Assembly (NCBI RefSeq): GCF_019236475.1
Contig: NZ_JAFAIX010000011.1
Coordinates: 186,001-250,000 of the forward strand
DNA length: 64,000 bases
DNA from: Chitinophaga sp.
Lineage (GTDB): Bacteria > Bacteroidota > Bacteroidia > Chitinophagales > Chitinophagaceae
Reading direction: 5' to 3'
Below the pieces are notes generated by a model. The model worked only from the letters and a program-made list of their open reading frames with translations. It made no database searches and was not told where the DNA came from. This document shows, one piece after another, positions 18,237 through 26,087 of the stretch. Position 1 is the first letter of the stretch; each line of letters starts with the position of its first letter. Position numbers and translations under genes: made by a program.

Positions 18237-19007
18237 TTAGAAGCGTAGATGCTTCACAGTCTGGTGACTATCGATTAATTTCTGCAGCGATTCAATACCT
18301 ATTTTCAGGTGTCTTTCCACAAACTTACCCGTTACTTTCTTATCGCTTTCTTCTGTTTTCACACCCTCTGGTACCATTGGCTGATCAGACACCAGCAACA
18401 GTGCACCTGTAGGGATTTTGTTGAAGAAGCCTACAGAGAAGATAGTGGCAGTTTCCATATCTACGGCCATAGCGCGGATTTTCTCCAGGTATTGTTTGAA
18501 CTCTGCATCATGTTCCCAGATACGACGGTTGGTGGTATAGCAGGTACCTGTCCAGTAATCATGGCCGGCATCGCGGATGGTAGTGGAAATAGCTTTCTGC
18601 AGGGCAAATGCTGGTAATGCAGGCACTTCAGGTGGGAAGTAGTCTGTAGAGGTTCCTTCTCCACGGATAGCCGCAATTGGGAGGATCAAATCACCCAGTT
18701 GGTTCTTCTTTTTCAGTCCACCACATTTTCCAAGGAACAATACCGCTTTAGGATTGATAGCAGTGAGCAAATCCATGATGGTAGCGGCGCCAGGACTTCC
18801 CATACCAAAGTTGATAATGGTAATGTTACCAGCAGTAGCACATTGCATAGGTTTACCAATGCCAACAATTTCCACGTTGTTCCATTCGGCAAACATAGTA
18901 AGGTAATTACTGAAATTGGTGAGGAGGATGTGTGTTCCGAAGTTTTCTAACTTTTCACCAGTGTAGCGGGGCAGCCAATTAGCTACAATTTCTTCTTTTG
19001 TCTTCAT
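18237..19007 (-). CDS. amn: AMP nucleosidase
   Basis: 256 residues, the short form found in Bacteroidota without the N-terminal regulatory domain of the E. coli enzyme. The phosphorylase-superfamily fold shows FGMGSPGAATIMDLLTA, LGKCGGLK, and the purine/ribose-binding AVDMETATIFSVG followed by LLVSDQP. It cleaves AMP to adenine and ribose 5-phosphate. A TATATTTG -7 element is 14 bp upstream. It precedes the ABC ATPase gene by 21 bp. Confidence 0.92.
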   Translation of the reverse strand: MKTKEEIVANWLPRYTGEKLENFGTHILLTNFSNYLTMFAEWNNVEIVGIGKPMQCATAGNITIINFGMGSPGAATIMDLLTAINPKAVLFLGKCGGLKKKNQLGDLILPIAAIRGEGTSTDYFPPEVPALPAFALQKAISTTIRDAGHDYWTGTCYTTNRRIWEHDAEFKQYLEKIRAMAVDMETATIFSVGFFNKIPTGALLLVSDQPMVPEGVKTEESDKKVTGKFVERHLKIGIESLQKLIDSHQTVKHLRF

Positions 19008-19021
19008 AGCCTTTTGACAAG

Positions 19022-19029
19022 CAAATATA
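19022..19029 (-). promoter_or_regulatory. -7 element for amn
   Basis: Minus-strand TATATTTG fits TAnnTTTG, 14 bp upstream of the amn ATG. No -33 match at the right distance. Confidence 0.4.
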
Positions 19030-19081
19030 AGGCATTTTTCCCAATTTCGGCGGAGGATGCTATTAACCGCTTGTTAAAGTA

Positions 19082-19528
19082 TTAGCTACCATATCCCGGC
19101 AATGCTTCCAGGAAGTGCCATCCGGCTGTTTCCGCGCGGTAAGTACAGCAATAGGTATGGTTACCGTTGGTGATCACCAGGTAATCCGCAGGAATGACCA
19201 TTTTATAACGTACCGCCTGTTCCAGAGTTTGGGGGCCCAGGGGGACATTCATCTCCTTACATTCTATCAGCATCCATGGCTTTGCGTCGCGGTTATAGAC
19301 CACTATATCAAATCGTTTCTTCATCTCCCCCAGGTAAATCTCTTTTTCCACGGCAATCAAGGAGGCAGGATATTGCAGCACCTGTACCAGGTATTGCAGG
19401 AAATTCTGTCTCACCCACTCTTCCGGGGTTAGTACTACATATTTCTTTCTAAATCGGTCAAAAATCAGGGTTTTATCCCCTTCTTTCATCACTTTGAAGT
19501 CTGGCTCTGGAAATTGAATTTGGATCAA
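19082..19528 (-). CDS. HsdR N-terminal-like PD-(D/E)XK protein
   Basis: About 149 residues beginning at TTG (19528) before IQIQFPEPDFKV. The frame is open to 19621, but that extension runs into a terminator hairpin, so it is unlikely to be coding. The fold looks like the N-terminal nuclease domain of type I restriction HsdR: VLTPEEWVRQNF, KKRFDIVVYNRD, MLIECKEM (Asp...Glu-x-Lys catalytic set) and a QAVRYK motif (QxxxY). No HsdM, HsdS or helicase gene is near. Stand-alone proteins of this type are widespread in Bacteroidota with no known function. Confidence 0.82.
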   Translation of the reverse strand: MIQIQFPEPDFKVMKEGDKTLIFDRFRKKYVVLTPEEWVRQNFLQYLVQVLQYPASLIAVEKEIYLGEMKKRFDIVVYNRDAKPWMLIECKEMNVPLGPQTLEQAVRYKMVIPADYLVITNGNHTYCCTYRAETAGWHFLEALPGYGS

Positions 19529-19583
19529 TCGTGCGTTATTTATGTCGCGAAGATAGGTTGTTAAAGAAAAAACAAGCTGTATC

Positions 19584-19674
19584 AAAAAAATAAGGAAATG
19601 GAGTGACGTCTGCAACGTCACTCCATTTCCTTATTTTTTTGTCGCCCTGCCCGATGGGCAGGGGCGACAGGCAG
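19584..19674 (-). repeat. Composite double-hairpin element, copy 1 (after gdhA)
   Basis: Two adjacent hairpins. The larger (19584-19640) has about 26 bp of nearly perfect stem with loop CTGCA and A/T-rich ends, and works as a terminator. The second (19641-19668) is GTCGCC-CTGCCC / GGGCAGGGGCGAC with loop GAT and one bulged base, then AGGCAG. On the minus strand the order is gdhA stop, CTGCCT, GC hairpin, terminator hairpin. Related copies lie at 40.2 and 48.2 kb, in the same position relative to a minus-strand stop codon. Confidence 0.85.
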
Positions 19675-19700
19675 CAAATTTCAAACTGCTTATAATTATA

Positions 19701-21119
19701 TTATGGGAAGATACCGAGTTGTTCGTATGCGGCACCTACTTTATTGATAGCGCATACATAAGCAGCAGTACGCATATCGTGGATTTGCGGATTGCTGAGC
19801 ATTACATCGCGTACTTCGTGGAGGGCGGCGTGCATGGTTTCTTCCAGGCCGGAATATACCAGATCCACCTCATCAGCGCCATGAGCGATGAATTTTCTTT
19901 CTTTATCGGATACTTTTTTACCGGTGAGATCTTCGATGGTTTGGAGAATATGGAAATTCATGTTTTCATCGAAGCGTTTACCCAGACGTCCGTAACGAAC
20001 GTGGCTGAGGTTTTTGAGCCATTCGAAATAGGAAACGGTTACACCACCTGCATTGAGGAACATGTCAGGAACAACGATCACTCCTTTCTTATTCAGGATT
20101 TCGTCTGCTTCTGGCGTTAAAGGGCCGTTAGCAGCTTCACCGATGATCTTAGCTTTTACGTTAGGAGCGTTATGTTTGTCGATTACATTTTCCAGTGCAG
20201 CGGGGATGAGGATTTCACAATCTAATTCGAGGCCGTCTGTATTTTTGTTGAGGCTAGTAGATCCTGGGAAGTTGTTGATCGAGCCGGTAGCTTTTTTGTG
20301 TTGGAGTACTTCGTCGGGGTTAAGGCCGTTTTCGTTGTAGATAGCGCCGTCCCATTCTATCAGGCAGATTACTTTGGCGCCGGCTTCGTGGAAGTATTTG
20401 GCGGCATGATAGCCTACGTTACCCATACCTTGCACCACTACTCTTTTTCCTTCGATACCGGTTTTAAGCCCGATTTTATCCATGTCTTCTTTGATGTTGC
20501 ACAGCTCGCGCAGTCCGTAGAAAACACCCAATCCAGTAGCTTCGGTACGTCCGCGAACACCTCCTTGAGACACTGGTTTACCGGTAACGCAGCCGTAGCC
20601 ATCAATTTCACCGGGGCGGAGACTCATGTAGGTATCGAGGATCCAGCTCATTTCTCTTTCGCCCGTTCCGTAATCTGGTGCTGGAACGTCTGTGCCTGGG
20701 CCGATAAAGTTTTTCTTCACCAATTCGGCAGTGTAGCGGCGGGTGATGGCTTCCAGTTGGAAAGGAGTGTAATTGCGGGGATTGATTTTGATACCGCCTT
20801 TCGCACCACCAAAAGGAACGTTTACGATGGCGCATTTGTAGGTCATCAGCGATGCGAGCGCCATTACTTCGTCCTGGTTTACCTCTTCACTGAAACGGAT
20901 ACCACCTTTACATGGCAGTTTGTGATGAGAGTGTTGCACGCGGTAAGCTTCAATCACCTGCACTGATTCACCAATTCTTACCGGGAATTTGATCTGGTAA
21001 ACCGCGTTACACGCTTTGATTTGTTCCAGGATACCTTTGTCCCATTTGGTAAATGCGGCTGCTTTGTCGAAGCTTCTTTCCACACTTTGGAAAAAACTGT
21101 AATGCTGATCTTGCGGCAT
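19701..21119 (-). CDS. Glutamate dehydrogenase (Glu/Leu/Phe/Val dehydrogenase family)
   Basis: 472 residues. The dimerisation domain has the substrate-binding signature KGGIRFSEEVNQDEV, the catalytic-Lys segment VPFGGAKGGIKINP and GPGTDVPAPDYGTG. The Rossmann domain has VVVQGMGNVGYHAAKYF, and EAANGPLTPEAD and FLNAGGVTVSYFEW complete the family pattern. It interconverts glutamate with 2-oxoglutarate and ammonia. It ends 26 bp before composite hairpin element copy 1. Cofactor preference was not determined. Confidence 0.95.
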   Translation of the reverse strand: MPQDQHYSFFQSVERSFDKAAAFTKWDKGILEQIKACNAVYQIKFPVRIGESVQVIEAYRVQHSHHKLPCKGGIRFSEEVNQDEVMALASLMTYKCAIVNVPFGGAKGGIKINPRNYTPFQLEAITRRYTAELVKKNFIGPGTDVPAPDYGTGEREMSWILDTYMSLRPGEIDGYGCVTGKPVSQGGVRGRTEATGLGVFYGLRELCNIKEDMDKIGLKTGIEGKRVVVQGMGNVGYHAAKYFHEAGAKVICLIEWDGAIYNENGLNPDEVLQHKKATGSINNFPGSTSLNKNTDGLELDCEILIPAALENVIDKHNAPNVKAKIIGEAANGPLTPEADEILNKKGVIVVPDMFLNAGGVTVSYFEWLKNLSHVRYGRLGKRFDENMNFHILQTIEDLTGKKVSDKERKFIAHGADEVDLVYSGLEETMHAALHEVRDVMLSNPQIHDMRTAAYVCAINKVGAAYEQLGIFP

Positions 21120-21159
21120 AATATATCGTTTTGGTATAATGATTAGATTTCTATCTAAA

Positions 21160-21260
21160 GACTTCTATCTATCTCTATCTTCCATTTCCTGATGTTCTTT
21201 GTTGGTTAATCAGGAATAACACAATACCGATGAAATGATCACTAAAGCACTAACAATGTT
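21160..21260 (-). pseudogene. Decayed tandem copy of the ccmD 3' end
   Basis: The stretch 21204-21257 repeats the part of ccmD at 21304-21358, exactly 100 bp away, with the first 27 bases identical and only a few changes and a 1-bp loss after that. On the minus strand the copy still shows IGIVLFLIN and, in another frame, a tail EMEDRDR-stop that parallels the real LEDKDK-stop. Frame shifts make it non-coding. It separates ccmD from gdhA. Confidence 0.7.
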
Positions 21261-21262
21261 GG

Positions 21263-21493
21263 TTATTTGTCTTTGTCTTCCAGCTTCTTGATTTTCCTAT
21301 CCAGGTTAATCAGGAATAACACAATACCGAGGAATATGATCACTAAAACACCAACAATCACATAGATTTTACCATTACTACGGAAAAATTCGTTTACAGG
21401 TCCCGTCTCCGTATTCTGTTGCTGGGCGCTAGCCACAAAAGAAATCAGCAACAACATAATGGTCAGGCAACGGGAGAATATTCTGTAGATCAT
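21263..21493 (-). CDS. ccmD: CcmD-family small membrane protein
   Basis: 76 residues: an N-terminal signal-like segment (MIYRIFSRCLTIMLLLISF...AQ), one transmembrane helix (about residues 43-64, IYVIVGVLVIIFLGIVLFLI) and a charged cytoplasmic tail DRKIKKLEDKDK. This is the layout of the CcmD-like proteins found after CcmC in Bacteroidota, which help heme transfer in cytochrome c maturation. The ATG overlaps the ccmC stop as ATGA. A decayed copy of its 3' end lies just downstream. Confidence 0.82.
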   Translation of the reverse strand: MIYRIFSRCLTIMLLLISFVASAQQQNTETGPVNEFFRSNGKIYVIVGVLVIIFLGIVLFLINLDRKIKKLEDKDK

Positions 21494-22152
21494 TTAAAAA
21501 TATTTTTGAGCTCTAATTTCTTATAACGTACTACGAGGGTGTAGATCCACACACTCAATAAAATCCATCCAATGACAGCAGGATAAAACACCATTCTCAT
21601 ATGGCTATCTGTATCCTTGCCGGAGAAGCCAGGAGTAGAGGCACTTCCAGGATGCAATGAATCCACCATTTTAGGGATGATGTAAGTCAACGGGATGAGT
21701 AAGGCAAAGGCAAAAACGTTGAAAACGGCAGAAATACGTGCGCGTTTGTCCATATCATGGATCGACATACGCAGTACCAGGTAAGCCATATAAATGAGCA
21801 GGGCAATAGCGGTGCTCATTTGTTTAGGGTCGCTGGTGAGGGTACCGCCCCAGGTATAGGTAGCCCAGAGGGAGCCTGTTGCAAAGCCAAGTAAACCGAA
21901 GAGCATTCCCACGGTACCAGCAGTACCTGCCAGTACATCCTTCTTCATATCATATTTTGAAAGATATCGGAGGGAGTTGACAACAGAGATTGTGAACATC
22001 GTATACATGCACATCCACATGGGTACATGAAAGAACAGTCCTCGGGATGATTGTCCGTTCGTTCCTATCAATGGTATTTCGATAGTGAACCCGGCGATAA
22101 TTGTGTATAAAAGAAGCAGTATCGCCAATGCTTTCCACCAATGTCTGGCCAT
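21490..22152 (-). CDS. ccmC: Heme exporter/cytochrome c biogenesis protein CcmC
   Basis: 220 residues from the ATG at 22152 (the longer open frame adds an implausible Cys-rich extension). It is a polytopic membrane protein with six predicted helices and the heme-handling tryptophan-rich segment of the family, LWATYTWGGTLTSDPKQMS, between conserved periplasmic His residues (FFHVPMWM upstream and HMRMVFYPA downstream). It presents heme to the chaperone CcmE in system I cytochrome c maturation. It overlaps ccmD by 4 bp and follows ccmB. Confidence 0.94.
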   Translation of the reverse strand: MARHWWKALAILLLLYTIIAGFTIEIPLIGTNGQSSRGLFFHVPMWMCMYTMFTISVVNSLRYLSKYDMKKDVLAGTAGTVGMLFGLLGFATGSLWATYTWGGTLTSDPKQMSTAIALLIYMAYLVLRMSIHDMDKRARISAVFNVFAFALLIPLTYIIPKMVDSLHPGSASTPGFSGKDTDSHMRMVFYPAVIGWILLSVWIYTLVVRYKKLELKNIFK

Positions 22153-22297
22153 TTTTTCGCAGCTATATTCCGGGGCAAACCTACACGTTTTAGCGGTAAT
22201 CACAAAGATTTTACAGGATTTTAAGTTTATCAAACATGCCTGAAAACTCATTAAACAACATTACCATAAGTAGGGCTTTTTATTGCGATTTGACTAA

Positions 22298-22966
22298 CTA
22301 GTCTTTCCACAAAAACGGGAAAAGTATCATGGATAGGGCAATTACAAGGAAGTCCATTCCTCCCAGGAGCCAAAACATTTTTGGCAGACCCGGCTGGTAT
22401 ACTGTCAGAAAGGCCGGCATAGAGATATTCGCCAACAGCATTAAAACGGGCAGGATCAGCGGGAAACCCATAATAGCCATCAGGGCCGCACTATGGTTGG
22501 CTTGGGCCGCAATGGCCGCCAGCATGGTAAACAGCAGGGAAAGACTAACACCTCCCAGGAGTACGACGCCAATGAAATATGTTGGTTTGGAGACAGGATT
22601 GCCCAGCAGCATGATACTACATCCCAAGGCAATCAGGCTCATGACAAGCATCAATATAATATTATATATCAGTTTGGCGGCAATGAAGTACCGGGGATGC
22701 ACCAAGGAATAGAAATAAAGTAATCGACCCTTGCTTTCCTGCATAAAACTTTTGGCTACTGCGTTTACTGCTACGAAGAGTTGGACTACCCAGAAGAGGG
22801 CGTTCCAGAGTTTATCTTCTGGTTTGCCCATCATGAGGTTTATAACAAAGACCGTAGAAACGATATATAGTAAGACACCATAAAAAGCATACTGCTGGCG
22901 CATTTCCAGAAGTAGGTCCTTTTTCACAAGGGTAAGGGTCTGATGAATTGGATTATTTTTTTTCAT
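22298..22966 (-). CDS. ccmB: Heme exporter protein CcmB
   Basis: 222 residues from the ATG at 22966 (an upstream TTG adds four residues). Six hydrophobic helices. The N-terminal cytoplasmic segment TLVKKDLLLEMRQQYAFYG and the loop MQESKGRLLYFYSLVHP match the permease CcmB. It pairs with the ATPase CcmA, which is not in this window. With ccmC and ccmD it forms a BCD cluster. A TATCTTTG -7 element lies 10 bp upstream. Confidence 0.92.
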   Translation of the reverse strand: MKKNNPIHQTLTLVKKDLLLEMRQQYAFYGVLLYIVSTVFVINLMMGKPEDKLWNALFWVVQLFVAVNAVAKSFMQESKGRLLYFYSLVHPRYFIAAKLIYNIILMLVMSLIALGCSIMLLGNPVSKPTYFIGVVLLGGVSLSLLFTMLAAIAAQANHSAALMAIMGFPLILPVLMLLANISMPAFLTVYQPGLPKMFWLLGGMDFLVIALSMILFPFLWKD

Positions 22967-22975
22967 GATCAACGG

Positions 22976-22983
22976 CAAAGATA
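22976..22983 (-). promoter_or_regulatory. -7 element for the ccmBCD operon
   Basis: Minus-strand TATCTTTG fits TAnnTTTG; it lies 10 bp upstream of the ccmB ATG and overlaps an alternative TTG, supporting the shorter start. No well-spaced -33. Confidence 0.4.
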
Positions 22984-23056
22984 GGTAATGAGGGTTTAAA
23001 AGCTGCTGTCAACTGGCAGCTATTCATTATATTGCCAGATATTAAAATTCCGACTG

Positions 23057-24547
23057 ATGAAAAAAATTCTGGTTGCCAACAGAGGGGAAATAGCTCTACG
23101 CATCATGCGTTCTGCCCATGAGATGGGTATAAAAACGGTGGCGGTGTTCTCAGAAGCAGACCGTACCATGCCATTTGTACAATATGCAGATGAAGCGGTA
23201 TGTATCGGTCCTGCCCCGTCCAGTCAGTCTTACCTGCTGGGGGAAAAGATGATTGCCGTTGCCCTGGAACGTGGAGCAGACGCCATTCACCCTGGTTATG
23301 GCTTCCTGAGTGAAAATGCGGGATTTGCCCAAAAAGTGAGGGAGGCAGGTATAACTTTTGTTGGTCCTTCTCCGGAATCTATTGAAGTCATGGGAAGCAA
23401 GCTGGCCGCCAAACAGGCTGCGCAGAAATTTGGCGTTCCGATGGTGCCAGGCACAGAAACGCCTTTGCGTAGTGTGGAAGAAGCCAGGGAAGTAGTTCAG
23501 AAAACAGGATTTCCTATATTAATCAAGGCCAGTGCTGGCGGCGGTGGTAAGGGCATGCGCGTGGTAAATAACCCCGAAGAGCTGGAAGAACAGATCCGCC
23601 TGGCGAAGAGCGAAGCGAAGAGTGCCTTTGGCGATGATGCAGTATTTATTGAAAAATATGTGGGCTCTCCACGCCATATTGAAATACAGGTATTGGGCGA
23701 TCAGCACGGCAACTATGTATATCTCTTTGAGCGTGAGTGTTCTATACAGCGTCGGCACCAGAAATTGATTGAAGAGGCGCCCTCTTCCGTGCTAACGCCG
23801 GCTATTCGGGCAGCGATGGGTAAATGTGCGGTAGACGTGGCCAGGGCCTGTAATTATTATGGCGCTGGTACCGTGGAATTCCTGGTGGATGAACAGCTTA
23901 ATTTCTATTTCCTGGAAATGAATACCCGCCTGCAGGTAGAACATCCGGTAACGGAACTCATCACCGGACTGGACCTCGTAAAAGAGCAGATCCGTGTAGC
24001 CCGCGGGGAACAACTTACCTTTAACCAGGAAAGTTTGCAGATAAATGGTCATGCGATCGAATTACGTGTATGCGCAGAAGATCCAGCCAACAACTTCCTA
24101 CCGGATACGGGTAAACTGGAAACGTATATTCGTCCGCAGGGATATGGGGTTCGAGTGGATGATGGTTATGAGCAGGGCATGGATATACCCATTTATTATG
24201 ATCCTATGATTGCTAAATTAATTGCATGGGGCAGCACCCGCGAAGAGGCCAGATACAGGCTGCTGCGGGCTATTGAAGAATACCAGGTGAAAGGTATTCG
24301 TACTACTTTACCGTTTGGTCATTGGGCCTTGCAACAACCCGCATTTATTCAGGGCAACTTCGATACGAATTTTATTGCGAAGTATTTTACTCCTCAATCC
24401 TTGGCTACAGCCGATGAACAGGTAAATAAAGTAGCCGCAATTCTGGCTGCGCAAGTATGGCAGCAGGAACAATTAGCTTTACAACAGGGAGCGCTTTCCA
24501 CGAATCAGGAAACCAGTAACTGGAAAAAGCGAAATACGTTAAGATAA
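23057..24547 (+). CDS. accC: Biotin carboxylase (acetyl-CoA/propionyl-CoA carboxylase subunit)
   Basis: 496 residues. MKKILVANRGEIALRIMRS opens the N-terminal domain. The ATP-grasp has KASAGGGGKGMRVV, FIEKYVGSPRHIEIQ, ERECSIQRRHQKLIEEAPS and the catalytic EMNTRLQVEHPVTE, followed by the C-terminal biotin-carboxylase domain with ELRVCAEDP. It carboxylates biotin on its carrier protein using ATP and bicarbonate. The family's usual end is near residue 450; the last 45 residues here are Gln-rich. No biotin carrier or carboxyltransferase gene is adjacent, so whether it serves acetyl-CoA or propionyl-CoA carboxylase is open. Confidence 0.94.
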   Translation: MKKILVANRGEIALRIMRSAHEMGIKTVAVFSEADRTMPFVQYADEAVCIGPAPSSQSYLLGEKMIAVALERGADAIHPGYGFLSENAGFAQKVREAGITFVGPSPESIEVMGSKLAAKQAAQKFGVPMVPGTETPLRSVEEAREVVQKTGFPILIKASAGGGGKGMRVVNNPEELEEQIRLAKSEAKSAFGDDAVFIEKYVGSPRHIEIQVLGDQHGNYVYLFERECSIQRRHQKLIEEAPSSVLTPAIRAAMGKCAVDVARACNYYGAGTVEFLVDEQLNFYFLEMNTRLQVEHPVTELITGLDLVKEQIRVARGEQLTFNQESLQINGHAIELRVCAEDPANNFLPDTGKLETYIRPQGYGVRVDDGYEQGMDIPIYYDPMIAKLIAWGSTREEARYRLLRAIEEYQVKGIRTTLPFGHWALQQPAFIQGNFDTNFIAKYFTPQSLATADEQVNKVAAILAAQVWQQEQLALQQGALSTNQETSNWKKRNTLR

Positions 24548-24601
24548 ATTATCACATATGTTAAGATAAGTTAAAGTGCTTCCGTTAAACGTGGAAACAA
24601 T

Positions 24602-24609
24602 TAACTTTG
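24602..24609 (+). promoter_or_regulatory. -7 element for the gtrA-like gene
   Basis: TAACTTTG fits TAnnTTTG and ends 14 bp before the ATG at 24624. It lies downstream of the other in-frame ATG at 24576, which argues against that start. Confidence 0.4.
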
Positions 24610-24623
24610 CGACAATTTTTTAT

Positions 24624-25115
24624 ATGATACGCAGACTCATACTCAACATCATAGACTTCTTCCATAAGCCATTCAGTGGGATTATTCCCGCGCAGACCTT
24701 CCGTTACCTGGCTTGTGGCGGTGGTAATACTGTGCTGGATATCTTTCTGTATTTCATTTGCTACAATTTCATTCTGGAGAAACAGGCGGTACATCTGCCG
24801 TTGATCAATATCAATATGGGAGCGCACATTGCCGCGATGTTCATGTCGATGGCGGTGACATTCCCTACTGGCTTTATGCTGAGTAAATATGTGGTGTTCT
24901 CCGAATCTAACCTGCAGGGGCGTACGCAATTATTCCGGTATTTCATGCTGGTGGGCATTTGTGTGTTGTTGAACTATGCATTGATGAAGATCTTTGTAGA
25001 GCAGATGCATTTGTTCCCAACTGTAGCGAAGATTTGCACTACGGCACTGGTAGTGATTTTCAGCTATATGACCCAGAAGAAATTTACGTTCAAGGTGAAG
25101 GAGCAGCGGGCGTAA
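24624..25115 (+). CDS. GtrA-like membrane protein
   Basis: 163 residues with four hydrophobic helices and the GtrA/DPMS pattern: FRYLACGGGNTVLDIFLYF in helix 1, a central HIAAMFMSMAVTFPTGFMLSKYVVF and the C-terminal QKKFTFK. GtrA-family proteins are proposed to flip or stabilise lipid-linked sugars used for surface glycans. A -7 element just upstream fixes the start. It is followed by a strong terminator. Confidence 0.9.
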   Translation: MIRRLILNIIDFFHKPFSGIIPAQTFRYLACGGGNTVLDIFLYFICYNFILEKQAVHLPLININMGAHIAAMFMSMAVTFPTGFMLSKYVVFSESNLQGRTQLFRYFMLVGICVLLNYALMKIFVEQMHLFPTVAKICTTALVVIFSYMTQKKFTFKVKEQRA

Positions 25116-25145
25116 GAAAAAAATTATCATTAGACAAATATCATT

Positions 25146-25171
25146 AAGAGCAGCCAAAATTGGCTGCTCTT
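25146..25171 (+). terminator. Terminator after the gtrA-like gene
   Basis: An 11-bp perfect stem AAGAGCAGCCA/TGGCTGCTCTT with loop AAAT followed by a T run, 30 bp past the stop codon. Confidence 0.9.
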
Positions 25172-25210
25172 TTTTTATTGTGTATTACATTTTCGCAGAT
25201 ATTTTTCCCA

Positions 25211-25240
25211 AAAAATAGTTTTCTATATAAAACTATTTTT
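25211..25240. promoter_or_regulatory. Perfect palindrome upstream of higBA (candidate operator)
   Basis: AAAAATAGTTTT and AAAACTATTTTT form a 12-bp perfect inverted repeat around CTATAT. It stands about 20 bp before a -7-like TATATTCG (25260-25267) and about 90 bp before higB. HigA-type antitoxins bind palindromes in their own promoter, so this is the best operator candidate. Confidence 0.5.
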
Positions 25241-25328
25241 ACATTATAAAACCATTGTTTATATTCGTACAGATTAATAATTAGTTGTGATATGACAAAA
25301 AGCATCAAAAAAATTAAACTAAGATTTA

Positions 25329-25637
25329 ATGAGGATCATATCTATGCCTCCCATTTACACTTTCGAGGCCAAACATCCAATATCCGCACCGTCATTAAAC
25401 GATTGGTGTAGAAAGATCAGAAATGCTAATTGTCGTAATCTGAATGACCTAAAGAATGCAATATCAGGGTCAGTTGAATATGTAGGTGCAGACCTATATG
25501 TCTTCAATATTGGTGGCAACAATTTTAGATTAGTAGCAGGTATTCATTTTAACACGCAGCTTGTTTACATTCGGGCAATATTGACACATGCTGAATATGA
25601 TGCACACAACAAAAATGGCACCTTGCTACATTTATAA
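25329..25637 (+). CDS. higB: HigB-type toxin (RelE-superfamily mRNA interferase)
   Basis: 102 residues. The start MRIIS...FEAKHP, the central SVEYVGADLYVFNIGGNNFRL and the ending YIRAILTHAEYD are the pattern of HigB proteins of the HigB_toxin family (PF09907), which cleave translated mRNA. It precedes its antitoxin gene by 18 bp, the toxin-first order typical of higBA. A 39-codon frame (25292-25411) overlaps its 5' end. Codon use looks more AT-rich than the neighbours, which suggests acquisition. Confidence 0.9.
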   Translation: MRIISMPPIYTFEAKHPISAPSLNDWCRKIRNANCRNLNDLKNAISGSVEYVGADLYVFNIGGNNFRLVAGIHFNTQLVYIRAILTHAEYDAHNKNGTLLHL

Positions 25638-25655
25638 CAAGGACAATTAATAATT

Positions 25656-26021
25656 ATGAAAATTTCATCAAAGCAGGAATACTTTACTGTGATGGCGGAA
25701 ATTGAGGGTCTTTATCAAAAGGGATTTTCTAAACTAAGCAAGAAAGAGGAAGAGAGGTTAAGCCTGTTAGCGGAGGTGGTTGAAGCATGGGAAAACATTC
25801 ATTACCCCATGCCAATAAAGCCAAAGTTCCCAGCCATATTACAGTATATACTTGATAGTAAAAAAATGAGTCAGACCAAATTGGCTGAAGAATTAAACAT
25901 ATCGAAAGGTTTTCTTAGTCAGTTATTGCATGATAAATCCGCTCCAAATGCAGAGGTATTAAAAACTATGCATAACAAGTTTCATATAGATGGTAATCTG
26001 TTACTGGAAAGCCTGATGTAG
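25656..26021 (+). CDS. higA: HigA-type antitoxin with HTH domain
   Basis: 121 residues. An acidic helical N-terminal half (about residues 1-60, EEERLSLLAEVVEAWENIHYP) is followed by a Cro/C1-type helix-turn-helix SQTKLAEELNISKGFLSQLL (about 72-91). The order of a toxin-neutralising acidic region before the HTH fits the longer HigA antitoxins. It would neutralise HigB and repress the operon through the upstream palindrome. It ends at a hairpin shared with the convergent tdk. Confidence 0.9.
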   Translation: MKISSKQEYFTVMAEIEGLYQKGFSKLSKKEEERLSLLAEVVEAWENIHYPMPIKPKFPAILQYILDSKKMSQTKLAEELNISKGFLSQLLHDKSAPNAEVLKTMHNKFHIDGNLLLESLM

Positions 26022-26040
26022 TAGAGTTTTTATATAATTA

Positions 26041-26082
26041 TATAGGGAGACAACTGGTCCACGGACTTGTTGTCTCCCTATA
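26041..26082. terminator. Bidirectional terminator between higA and tdk
   Basis: A perfect 14-bp stem TATAGGGAGACAAC/GTTGTCTCCCTATA with a 14-nt loop fills the gap between the two convergent genes. Confidence 0.8.
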
Positions 26083-26087
26083 ATATT

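Noticed and set aside
19529-19621. Long start for the HsdR-N-like gene
   Set aside because: Those codons lie partly in a near-perfect terminator hairpin and encode no conserved sequence; family similarity starts at the TTG at 19528.
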